64,000 bases of DNA. Source: Phlebotomus papatasi (taxonomy: Eukaryota; Arthropoda; Insecta; Diptera; Psychodidae). The notes beneath the pieces were generated by a model. The model searched no databases. It was not told the origin of the DNA and saw only the letters and a list, made by a program, of their open reading frames with translations. Each line of letters opens with the position of its first letter. Positions within the stretch are counted from its first letter, which is position 1. The position numbers were made by a program, and so were the translations under genes. The stretch is from positions 5,952,001 through 6,016,000 of the forward strand of contig NC_077222.1 in assembly GCF_024763615.1 (NCBI RefSeq). Direction: 5' to 3'. Positions 1 to 10,454 of the stretch are shown one piece after another.

Positions 1-1286
1 ATTAGGATCCAAGGCATCTTGTCGCATGACTTTCAATACCAAAAGGATATTCTTCCTGGATCATAAATCACCTTTTGAATGAGCTGCCATGGTATACATG
101 CCAATGTTCACCCACGAAAATCACTATAAAACGACTTTTCAAGTTTTGTGAAAATTTAGACAAAAAAAATTCCTTCACCACCTAATTGTAGAAGGATTTT
201 CCTCTATCATTGGATTTTTTTTTCTGGGGAAGAATTTGAATTTTTCTCAATTACATTTTCCCATAGCAATTTGTGAGATACTCCTTGTGGGCACATTACA
301 TCGCATGAGTGGTTTATGCACGCAACCTCTTTGATTTTAAACGCATGTATACTGGAAATGTAATATGTAAAAGACCATCCCCACATACGACTTTTCTCCC
401 TGTTTGTATATACACTTGTAGTTGGAAATTTTCTTTTCCGTAAAAACTTCCTCTTTGTGAATGCCAAATGCTTCAATGATTTCCATTTGGAAGGGAAGGT
501 AGGGGATCTTTTTTTTTTTCGTCCTATAAGCAAAAGGCAAGGTAACCTCTTATCAGGGTGTCTTCCAATAAAAAACTTTAAATTAGATGAATGGAAGAAG
601 TTATTCTGAGCATGATGCATAAACATTTCCACCCCTTTCTCGCAATTTCTTTTCAATTTTTCCGGAGGTAGATTTGCGTACGGGGAATACACAATTTCAA
701 CCTCAAACTGCGGCCTTTACCAAAATGGGGAACATCCTTCAAAGCCTACGTCTTATTACTCAAATTGAATGAAATACCTTCAAATTGTGGCCTCAAGCCA
801 AAATCAAACTGAAAGAAATCTTAGAAATCTTAAAAATAAATTTACAACATTCAATATGACTTCAATTTCCGGACAAATTGCGAAGGAGAAGTCGATAGAT
901 TTACAATTAAGGAAATGAAGTTGATAAATAAGTTTAGCCCTACAAGAATTGTTAAGTTTTATTATGAAAACTTTATATTACAAGACCATGATGAGGCAAA
1001 ACTAACCCTTTCTGAGTTATACTAATATATGATGTTATATGAAATAGTTAATTGTTGTCTAACCTGAGAAAATTACCAGAATTAGTACCAGGAAACATAC
1101 ATTATTAGGATAAAATAGATTTTGAATATTTTGAAAAACTTTGAAACTTATGTAATCCATTAATGATCACCTGCTTTCTCAAACTTCTAAACCTGCAAAT
1201 CTTTTTTCTTTACTAGATTATGTTCATATAAGGATTGGTAGTTCAAGGAGAAATACCCAGTTAATTCTTGGATACCTCTAATAGGA
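1..1286. other. AT-rich DNA, no gene recognised
   Basis: I see no domain-bearing reading frame, tandem repeat or terminal inverted repeat here. The longest open frame (207-692, minus) is AT-rich, overlaps other open frames and resembles no protein I know. Confidence 0.5.
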
Positions 1287-2064
1287 GTCCTGGCCAAAAT
1301 CGTAAAAACAATATTTCAAACGTCAAAATTCTGAAAAGGCCAAAATTTCAAACGACAAAGTCTCGAAAGACAGAATGGGTCGAAATCCTTATTAGTAAAA
1401 ATCCCGAAAAAAGCCAAAATCCCGAAAAGCCAAAATCCTGAAAAGCCAAAATCTCGAAAAGTCAAAATCCCGAAAAGTCAAAAACCAAAAAGCCATAATC
1501 CCAAAATCTAAAATCCCAAAAATTCAAAATCCCGAAAAGCCAAAATCCTGAAAAGCCAAAATCTAGAATAGTCAAAATCCCCAAAAGGCAAAATCCCAAA
1601 AAGCTATAATCCTAAAAAGCTCAAATCCGAAAAATGCAAAATCCCGAAAAACCAAAATCCCGAAAAGCCAAAATCCCGAAAAGCCAAAATCCTGAAAAGC
1701 TAAAATCCCTCTTAAACCAAAATCCCACAAAGCGAAAATCCAGAAAAGCTAAAGTCCCGAAAGCCAAAATTCTGAATGCCAAAATCTCGAATTTCCAAAA
1801 GTGTCATTGCTACTCCCAGGATTGCACCCGCGCTTATTGCAGGGAAAGGGAGAATTTCTGTGGTTTTGGAAAATGATTTTGTCCATTTTAGAATTGGATC
1901 ATTCGGGAGTTTGGCTTTCGGGATTTCTACTTTTGGGATTTTGGAGTTTTCGAAATTTTGACTTTCCGAATTTTGGTTTTCAGGATTTTGAACCTTTCAG
2001 AATCTTGAACTTTCCGGAATTTTGATGTTCTGGATTTTGACTTTCGAGATTTTTGCTTTCTGGT
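1287..2064. mobile_element. Foldback-like element, copy 1
   Basis: The left arm (about 1320-1795) is a degenerate tandem array of a 16-17 base unit close to AAAATCCCGAAAAGCC. The right arm (about 1880-2060) is the same unit in reverse complement, so the two arms can pair. Between them is a unique core (about 1797-1870). Part of that core recurs in the copy at 56621-56805, with the same order of arm, core and inverted arm. This is the architecture of foldback transposons. There is no transposase. A simple inverted minisatellite is the alternative, but the shared core argues for a mobile unit. Confidence 0.7.
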
Positions 2065-2690
2065 TGATGTTACAATAAACGTCAGTATGAAAAGAGGTAT
2101 TTTTAGAATGAATCACAAATTGTACTAACTAGTGAATCTCGAGAAATCTTGCTTAGTGTTCCGTTCTTTAGAGAAAATATTTCGGCCATCTTCTATAATC
2201 TTTCTAAGTGCGTCCCGATTTTCTATTTATTGCTCAGTACTTGTTATATGTATTTTAAGAATTAAAATTTAAATTAGAAAACTCTATAAAAATTTAATTT
2301 GCTTGATTGAAAAAATTGAAAAGTAAAACAAAGTAATTGTACAAAATTTGTCTCACTTTTTCAGTTAACGTTTTAACTAATTTAGGAACATATTTTGGGA
2401 TTTTTTCCTAACCTTTTTATCAATTTTTCCGAACTCATTATGACTAGTATTTATTAGCAGTTGATTTTTAAAAGCAAGGATTTTTGAAAATATTTAAAAC
2501 ATGATTATTTTCAGAAAAGAAAATTTATTTCCCGAAAGATAGACAAATTTATTTTAAATAAAAATGCAATAGGACACTTTTATTTCCCAAGGGAAACTTT
2601 GAACGAAAATTTTCTTCTTTAAATGGACATTTAAATGCGGAAGAGCATGATTAATCATAGAAATGCTTATAGTGGAAAATATTAAAGAAA

Positions 2691-2885
2691 TTCTGCCCTT
2701 AAAAAAGGTTCTGTAAAGCGGACAAATGGATTTTGTTAAAATTTTGTCAAAAGGATGTTGTTTATCAATTTGACAAATTTTTACCTACCTTCAATTGACC
2801 GTATATTTTACAAAACTTTTCTATAATGGAAGAACATCCTTCTGACAAACTTTTCTTGTTAATTTAATAAAACTTTTTTTCAGAG
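2691..2885. mobile_element. Short MITE, TTTGTCAAA family, copy 1
   Basis: It is related to copies at 4749-4991, 5709-5941 and 9782-10024. Family members have ends like CTCTGAAAAAA and several internal inverted blocks around TTTTGTCAAA, which make them almost self-complementary. This copy is shorter and has no clear target-site duplication. Confidence 0.65.
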
Positions 2886-4679
2886 AGTGAAGCTCTAGAA
2901 ATAAAGTTTGCAACAAATTATTTTAAGGATTTGTATTCGAGAAAGCATTGAAATTATACCAAAAAGCAATATTAATTTTAAAGTACAGGAATATTTTACC
3001 ATTCCTAAGCAAGACATATTCAAAATGAGCAGATGCTGGATAAGTTTTCCCACCCTCTGCCATATCACGTATCTTTCCAACTTTGGTAATATCCCAAAGA
3101 ATGTGTTGAGCAATGTTTCGAAGTTCCGGTATGTCAATCGTTTTTGTTGAGACATAATCTTGCTGTATAAGGAAGAGGAAGAAGTCGTAGATATGGTGAA
3201 AAGCTACATATGACTTCCTTTTTAGTCGGCATTCCTGCTTCAGTGATTGAAATTGAATTTCATGAGTGAAGGATATTAGTGTCATGACGATAATGTGTAA
3301 TGTTAGACTATGGTAGCAGGGTGCCTATCCTGCAACAAGAAGTCGAGAGAGTTTCACTTTCAGACTTTTCACTCAAGACAATTTTCCCTTTCTAACACCA
3401 TTCATTTTCCCAACTGATGAATTCAATCATGCTCCATGCAGAAAAACTTTACAGAAAATTTAATTACAGTTTTGTTTAACCAAATCAGACAGTTAAAAAG
3501 TTAAGTTGCCCATAATGCTAATCCTAATTAATATTCATATACTCTAGGGAGAGTGCTTCAAAGGAAAATATCCCTATAGAGGTGGAAAAGTTGCTGAAGA
3601 AAGTCAAGATTCATTTTGACTAAAGAACTAAAGTTTTCAGTCACATTATAAGGTGGAAAGAGCTTATGGCTTTGCAGCCAAACAAACTGCAGCATTTTTG
3701 TTCTTGCCTGAGTGCTTATACTTAAAATTTTTCATCATTTTCCTTTTTTTCTGCCCTCAAAGAAAATTCCCATTTATTTAGCACCCCAAATCATTTGCAA
3801 AAAAAAAGTTGCACGAAACAAAGAGTCGAATAATTAACTTTATCCAAGAGTGAATTTTGCAGGAGATTTTGTGGCATCATCTCGTATGACTCAAATTATC
3901 CTGGAAATTCGTGTATTCAAATTTTTGGTGCTGGGAAGACAATGCTCTTAATGAGATTCTCCAATTTGCATGCAAATAAGACAGTGTGAGGTGATCGTTA
4001 AGGACATTAGTGGGATGGGTTTTACAAGTTTATTCTTATCGTAAATTGCAACCACCAATCCACCCAGAGCGTCGAAAATAAGATGATATGAAAAAAAAGG
4101 AGAACTGCTGCAGAACCAAAAGGGTTGATTTCCTTGGGCACAATTAATGTCACACTAGAAGCCGTTTTAATAGGGGCGGGATTGATGCTCTTCGCATAAT
4201 TATGGAGCAGCGGGTGTCGGGCAATTTGTTTATGAGACGCGATTCCACCGTCTTAAGGATTAGGCCTAGGAGTCATTTGGGATTTTATAGGCTTATGTTT
4301 TTTCGCCTTTTATTGCATTTCACTTTTTACTACTGCCTTCTACTTCTTAGCTTTTATACCGAGAAATAAATTTCACGTCCACTTTTATCTTCAAACATAA
4401 AAACACACTCATCTATTTAACATCATTTGAACTTTGAGATCATCCATCTATGATTTTATTATTGGCAAGCGCTCTTACCGAATAATTTACAACATCAAGA
4501 CTCATTTGAGCATCCCCTTTGCCATATTTTGACTCTAATTGAGTGAACTTCTGAGTTTAATTCAGCGAAATGTTGCATGTCACCACTTTCAGTCTAATCG
4601 AGTTTAATGCAAGGGTGGTAAATTCTATTGCATAAGAGCCCATCGCATTGGTGTGAATTTTAAGGAGATATCATGCTTA
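2886..4679. other. No gene or repeat recognised
   Basis: An open frame of 120 codons (2923-3285, minus) overlaps an open frame on the other strand and matches no family I know. The rest is AT-rich with no structure I can support. Confidence 0.4.
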
Positions 4680-4748
4680 GGGTAATAAGTGTACCAAATT
4701 TCGGCCAGCTTGCAATTTGGGCCACTATTATTGTTCCTCAAATTTCTA

Positions 4749-4991
4749 CTCTGAAAAAAAAAATGTTTTGTCAAATTAACAAGACAAGTTTGTAAAAAGA
4801 ATGTTCTTCCATACAGGATAAGCAAAAATTTTGTCAAATCGGCGGCCAACTGGATCTTGTTAAAAGTTTGTCAAAAGGGTGTTTTTCCATATAAAATGTA
4901 AGGAAAAGTTTTGTCAAATTGGAAAATAATATCCTTTTCACAAAATTTCAACAAAATCCGCTTGTTCGTTTAACAAGACATTTTTTCATAG
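4749..4991. mobile_element. TTTGTCAAA-family MITE, copy 2
   Basis: It is flanked by TA on both sides (4747-4748 and 4992-4993), with ends CTCTGAAAAAA and TTTTTTCATAG. It interrupts the pogo-derived element, so it is the younger insertion. Confidence 0.75.
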
Positions 4992-5025
4992 TATGAATTT
5001 TTAGTTTTTGCATACTCTAGAGATT

Positions 5026-5361
5026 TTATATTATTATATTATTAATCGTATCGGAATATTTGTTACAATGTCATGTTTATATGATACTGTTGTTCTATCC
5101 CGTGTTGGAAGAATCTGCTAAGTCCGTTTGTAGACCGCCCAGGAGCGCCTTCCCTGCAGTGTGGATGCTTCTTCCATGGTCCCGGAGTTGTTGGGCAGAG
5201 GCAGTGCATTTATATTAAAGTTTTATTACAGTGAAAATGCCTTTCCGAACATTCAGTTGTATTGCACCGGGCGGGACTCGAACTCACGACAGTGAGATTT
5301 GAGTCAGAGATCTCATCCGCCCAAGACCAACGGTCTTGCCTATTGCGCCACCGAGATCCCC
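5026..5361 (-). mobile_element. tRNA-derived SINE
   Basis: On the minus strand the unit begins GGGGATCTCGGTGGCGCA. It has an A-box-like TGGCGCAATAGG (5339-5350) and a B-box-like GAGTTCGAGTCCC (5273-5285), then a non-tRNA body and an AT-rich (TAA)-type tail. A 12-base duplication, ACTCTAGAGATT, flanks it exactly (5014-5025 and 5362-5373), proving insertion. The duplicated site belongs to the pogo-derived MITE around it. Confidence 0.88.
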
Positions 5362-5708
5362 ACTCTAGAGATTATACAATGCAAAAAAATAACAAAAAAT
5401 GTCACTTCGATGAACGAGATATGAAAAAGTCATTGGAAGAATTCCCGAAGGACAAGGAACTATGAGAATAAAGAAGTCCGAAATAGGACATCAAAGCTAT
5501 GTTTACATTTTTATTCACTTAAAAATGTATTAAGAATGATTTTAGAGAAAATAAAGACGATAAACTATCTACAAAGTTCCAAGAAATACTCCTTAAAAAG
5601 AGGTAACAAAAGAAAATTCAATTTGTATTAAAAATATTACATTTGAAACTTGAGACTTTGGTGCTTGCATGCAACTATGTCGAAATTTGGCACACTTACC
5701 CAAAGTTA

Positions 5709-5941
5709 TTCTAAGAAAAAAGTTTTTTTAGTGGGCAAATGGTTTTTTTAATTTTGTTAAAAGGAGGTTGTTTACCAATTTGACAAAACTTTTTTCGCAT
5801 TCTATATGGAAATATGTACATCCTTTTGACAAACTTTTAATCCAGTTGGCTTCACAATTGACAAAACTTTTGTATGCTTTGCATGGAAGAACATCTTTTG
5901 ACAGACTTTTCCTGATAATTTGACAAAACTTTTTTTCAAAG
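5709..5941. mobile_element. TTTGTCAAA-family MITE, copy 3
   Basis: TA flanks both sides (5707-5708, 5942-5943). It lies a few bases beyond the end of the pogo-derived element and shares the internal inverted blocks of the family. Confidence 0.7.
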
Positions 5942-6313
5942 TAGATTAGTATAGACTTCGAACGATTTATTTTAAGCTTTAGAATTTAAGTAATTTTATA
6001 GACATTTCCATAGGAAATCCGCAGAATTGTCAAAGGATGTCTCTAAGATTCCACGGAAATTCTTATATTTTTTTTTAAATTTGATCTCTAAATATTTTTC
6101 CTACGAATTGACTGAAAAATTAATAAGAAATAATTTTTTTTTATTATGAGAGTGGTTTTCTATGCAGTATTTGCAAAAAAATATTGAAATAAATGCTAGA
6201 AAAAGTATCGCTTTATATATTTAAAGGAAAATAAGTCAAAATATTAGATAAATCAGAAGATTTAATCTCGATATACTTGGATTGCGAAAAGAAAGTGTCC
6301 CAGCCTAGCAGAG

Positions 6314-6954
6314 TGCTCGAACTTAAGAGAAAGATCTATCCGTGTATTATGTTTTTGCATGCTTTTTGGGTACATGCCGCTTTACTACCAATTAAATTGA
6401 TTGATAAATTTGAAAAAAGCCCTTTCGAAATGAGAAACGGTTAGAAAGTAGGTTTTAAAATATTAGTAACAATGAGTAACAATAAGCATACGAACAAATG
6501 AAAAGTAAATCCCAGAAAGGTAAATCATTTACGGATATATTAGATTGACCGGGGACTTAAACGACCGGGTTGGAAATTTCAAGGTCTTTCAAAAAATCCA
6601 AATTTAAGCAAATTGGTTAAAGTGGTTAAACATTGATGTTCCAAAATTCAATATCGAAATGTTTTTCGAACATAGATGTTTAAGGACGAAATATTCGTCT
6701 TGACTACTACTACTACTAAAACATATTCGAAAATGAAAGAAATTGTAGGAGCCGTTTTCGCAATAAACCAAAAAACTTTTAGGGGAAGCAGGGAGAGTGA
6801 AGGAGAAAAGAAAAGAGACTCTCCTAGATAATGTAGATTTAGCGGGAGGGGGCGTCGAAGACCGGAAGTCGAAATCTCTTACCATTTGGCCTTTAGCCTT
6901 GTCACAAGTTGAAAAAAAGTGGATTTATAACTGCTCTTTCTTTGAGTACGAGCA
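6314..6954. repeat. Large inverted-repeat element, TGCTCGAAC family, copy 1
   Basis: It is bounded by inverted ends, TGCTCGAACTTAAGAGAAAG on the left and the complement of a similar sequence ending GAGTACGAGCA on the right. The interior matches 58171-59147, including blocks around GATATCGAAATGGTTTTCGAA. No coding capacity is seen. Confidence 0.6.
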
Positions 6955-8590
6955 GTAAAATGTTAAAAAGTATTTCTCTTTTCTGATATTCTAGTCTGTT
7001 TATCTAAAAAATTTACCATTTTATAAGCGTAATATTTTAAAGAGTGCAGCCAAGAAATTTTTTGAGCTTTATCCAAAAAAAAGAGGAAAAGCGAAATCGA
7101 CTCCTCAAAGAGATCTTTTAAAATATTTATAATATAATATTTCACTTGCAAATAATAAAATTATTTTTTTAAAAATATTTTTCTTATTATTTACGCTAAA
7201 AGTTTAAACTACGTTCTCTTAATCTACCATACGTTTATCGAAAATTTTAGAAATCAACCCCTCAACACTCTAACACTCTGATACCAGATCTTAATTTGAA
7301 TTCATCCCAGGGAAACGCACCCTCATTAAACACAGAAGTAATGGATCAATATTTTTTTATGCCCTGCAAAACGACTTTTAATCCACTTCCATTTTCCCCA
7401 CACGTAATTGCATTCAACCACTAAATTGTGATAATTATAAACACCCCAAGACACTTCCTGAATCATTTCCCTTCTAACTTTTTTTTTCATTACAGATTTT
7501 TCTTTTGATATTAGAAAAAAATGTGAGATTAATAAAAAAGAAATCAAAAATTGGCTGTTTCGTCGTTTGAGGTTTATTGAAGACACTTGTGTTGATTACT
7601 AATTAGCAGGAGATTAAAATGTCATAACGAAGTTGAGAAAAAAAATCAGTTCCCCCTGTGCATCAGGGCTTATTAGGGCCTATAGTCATGAAATTTTAAT
7701 TAAACTCTCTTGTGCGAAGAAAAAATTTAGACCATCCAGGAAGTTGGTGTGAGAATCCGTCACTTGTTATCACGTCACTCTGCATGTGAAGTTGCTGATG
7801 GTGGGTAGGATGCTTTTGAGTCCTTCTGGAATGGCTCGACAATGGGAAATTACGTGTCGCACTCACCACAATACGGTGACAACTTCTCATGCAATAATAT
7901 CTTGGGATGTTAGCAACAAAAACTCAGAGAGAAGTTCACTTGAAATTCAAGGGGATACAGAATTGTTAATTAACTAATTTCCTCTCTTTTGTTAGCATGC
8001 AAATTCTACCTTTTGGAAAAAAAACAGAAGTGAAATGAATTGAGTAAGATATGTTCATATATACGGGGTAAATGCATATAAGATATACATGTTCTTGTTT
8101 TTTTGGTTAAATTTATCTTGCCTTCCTACCTCTTAGAACGGACTCATGTTTTAACAGAATCGAATTTATTAGGGCTTCAGTAGCTGTGTATAAAACTATG
8201 GGTTTTTATTTTGAATAGGTAGGTCTTAGATTAGGTTATATTATCCACGCCAAATCAGTAGGATAATTTATAGGTTTGTTTACGTCAGTTTAAAAATATT
8301 CCACTCTATAAAGCTTATAACTTGTAAAAAAAGGCAAGTAAAGTACGTATGATCCTTATTAAAGGGTTATGCTCTTCAACTGTCTAAGTCCAATGGATTG
8401 GACAATTTTTAAATACGAAGAATTAACAAAAAAATCTAAAAAATAAATAATAACAATTATATAAATATTTATTTACTTACTTATTTGCGCTACGATTGAT
8501 TACTTGGTCTTCTTTTTATCCAGGATTCATCATCATTCGAAACGATTACACGCCTGTGTTTTTAATTTCCGGAGCCTGAAGCGGTCTTCT
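6955..8590. other. No gene recognised
   Basis: AT-rich with short open frames only. I found no repeat or RNA gene I could support. Confidence 0.45.
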
Positions 8591-8782
8591 TCGGTTTAGC
8601 CTAGTACCCAAAGGCCTCAAAATCTTAAATAGCAAGCAATTTTATAGGTTTTTAGAATATAATGAATCCTTTTCCTTTAATATCCAATCCTAAGTCAAAA
8701 TTTTACCAAAAATCCTTACTGAAAAGGATTTAGAGAAGTTAAGCCATATGGTTTAGCTTTAGGTCTGAAGTTCGTAGTACAG

Positions 8783-9046
8783 TACCCAAAGAAGCAATTT
8801 TTTCTTAATATAGTCTTATAGAATTCCTCAAGTAAGGCACTATAGAACCAAAAATCTTTGTATTTGCTTATAACGCTCTAGGTTCCTTCTCTGAGATTAC
8901 TATAAGTAAAGTGGCGCACTCTTAGGGAACTTAAGAGCTTCTATAGGAATTTTAACAGAAAATTATCACTTTAAGTCTTTTAAAAGTGCACTAAAAGACT
9001 TGTTTTATATTTGGTTCTATAAGGCAGCTATTTTGCTTCTTAGGTA
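8783..9046. mobile_element. MITE, TACCCAAGAAGC family, copy 1
   Basis: Inverted ends TACCCAAAGAAGCAA and its complement GCTTCTTAGGTA bound about 264 bases. The ends match those of the larger element at 62106-62849. A related left end (TAGTACCCAAAGGCC) appears near 8601. Confidence 0.65.
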
Positions 9047-9184
9047 GTTAAATTCAAAAAAAGTTTGTTAACATTTTTCAAGTTTGATTATGATTATCAA
9101 ATGAACCCAATATGCTCAAATTTGCCGTGGTTTGTCTGAGTTTTCATGTAATTTTGCATTATTAAGGGATTTTCATAAAATTTG

Positions 9185-9186
<2 letters not shown>

Positions 9187-9216
<30 letters not shown>
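9187..9216. repeat. (AT)n microsatellite
   Basis: About fifteen uninterrupted AT dinucleotides. Confidence 0.95.
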
Positions 9217-9219
<3 letters not shown>

Positions 9220-9283
9220 TATGTAGTAAACTCAATATCTGTACGTAGATCATAAAAATCGTTTTATTTCAAAAAATTGTCGC

Positions 9284-9350
9284 CCGAATTTCTCTCAAAT
9301 TCGGGTGACATTTCGGTCCCAAATGCCCGAATTTGTGAGAGTCTACTGTA
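9284..9350. repeat. Short relic of a CAGTAGAGTC MITE
   Basis: Inverted blocks of CCCGAATTT end in TCTACTGTA, matching the ends of the Tigger/pogo-like MITEs at 50369-50614 and 53509-53837. Confidence 0.45.
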
Positions 9351-9599
9351 CTTACTTACTGGGATGGATGTTTAGTCTCTGCTGTTGATCCATTTGAGTC
9401 TAGGTTGGCCTTGTCGTCTTGAGGCATAGAATTACTTAAGTGGTCATTACGTCTCTTTTCGAGACACGGTCTACTGCACAATACCTCGCCATTCTATGTG
9501 CACATTAAACGACAGTGTCTTCTAGCATCGTTGTAGTCTCAGCAGGGGCTTGATCATACTTCACAATGTTCAATGTGACTTCTCGTTCCCTATAAATTT

Positions 9600-10260
9600 A
9601 GCTCATACAGTTTCCTGGACATTCTTTCCTCTGGTATATGGTAGACCGAGACAGTTCAATCTTCTCACCCGGGTAGAGGTTGCAATGTCGGCTTCTCCAT
9701 AATGCTCCTCCAGTTCATGATTGACCCTTGTTCGGAATTCCCCTGCAGTTTCCTCGTAAAATGGCCCGTAGATCCGTCGTACTCTGAACAAAATGTTTCG
9801 TTAAACCGGCAAATGGATCTTGTTCAAATTTCACCAAAAAGGATGTTGTCTACCAGTTTAACAAAACTTTTTCTTACATTTTATATGGTAAAACATCTCT
9901 TCGACAAACTTTTAACAAAATTCAGTTGGCCGTCGATTTTGACAAAACTTTTCCATGTTCTAAATGGAAGAATATCCTTTTGACAAACTTTTCTTGTTAA
10001 TTTGACAAAACATTTCTTTTAGAACAGGACCCGTCTTTGAAAAATCAGCAGCTTTCTTTCTTCTATGTGGGTAACGGTACGCTTTCTAGACCATACGTAT
10101 TTACTGGCTAGAGTATGATTCTGTATATCTTGATCTTTGTTGACCACTAGAGGTTCTTTGATCGATAAATCGACGAGAGTGCAAAGTATCTTCTACTAGC
10201 CGCCGCAAATCTCTCGTTAACTTCTGTCCCGACTTTATTACCCGTCGTGAGTACCGTAAT
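9600..10260 (-). pseudogene. Decayed LINE reverse transcriptase
   Basis: The minus strand from 10260 downward encodes, with several stops, the reverse-transcriptase tail pattern of non-LTR retrotransposons: EVNERFAAASRRYFAL, then RSKNL, then KIKIYRIIL. After an interruption by a MITE (9782-10024) it continues as RRIYGPFYEE and NHELEEHYGEADI. This order (small-molecule-like helix, KI.LY..L..P, TYG, RRIYGP, YNHELYELYGE) is typical of the C-terminal part of LINE polymerases. At least three in-frame stops and the insertion make it non-functional. Related non-coding remnant sequence may extend to about 9370. Confidence 0.8.
9782..10024. mobile_element. TTTGTCAAA-family MITE, copy 4
   Basis: It starts CTCTGAACAAAATG after a TA and ends CTTTTAGAA. 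It separates two parts of the LINE pseudogene. Confidence 0.7.
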
Positions 10261-10314
10261 ACCCAAAGTCTTGATGCATAGAGGTATTCTCAATTTTGCA
10301 AATCAGAATATTAA

Positions 10315-10450
10315 ACCTATAAGGATGAGTGGGACATCGGTTTCCCCCTAAAACAAAAACTATTTTTTTGATTAGAAAGCTATTTTGGTCTCTAGTCAAA
10401 AAAATCATTTTCGTTTTTGGGGCACCGGTATCCCAATCGTCCTTAAAGGG
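10315..10450. mobile_element. Short TTAA-flanked piggyBac-like MITE
   Basis: TTAA lies on both sides (10311-10314, 10451-10454). The ends (ACCTATAAGGATGAG and its partner CGTCCTTAAAGGG) match the 0.5-kb family at 22444-22959, but the middle is deleted, leaving 136 bases that form a hairpin. Confidence 0.75.
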
Positions 10451-10454
10451 TTAA

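Larger units (their letters stand above)
4680..5701 (-). mobile_element. pogo-derived MITE split by two later insertions
   Basis: The ends (GGGTAATAAGTGTACC and its counterpart at 5686-5701) match the intact copies at 16947-17374 and 37558-37986. The copy lies in inverted orientation. It is interrupted by a MITE at 4749-4991 and a SINE at 5026-5361. The segment 5380-5465 still encodes a short peptide with the pattern ERD..KSLEEF, which resembles the start of a pogo-type helix-turn-helix. Confidence 0.75.

Noticed and set aside
207..692. A 161-codon open frame (minus) as a gene
   Set aside because: Lysine- and phenylalanine-rich as expected for translated AT-rich DNA, with no recognisable domain.
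1320..1795. Regular short repeats as a CRISPR array
   Set aside because: Units are contiguous without unique spacers, and the DNA is clearly eukaryotic.
2923..3285. A 120-codon open frame (minus)
   Set aside because: Looks less biased than most, but an in-frame stop lies just upstream, it overlaps frames on both strands and I recognise no family.
5262..5361. A tRNA gene on the minus strand
   Set aside because: Same reason: it is the head of a SINE with exact duplications.
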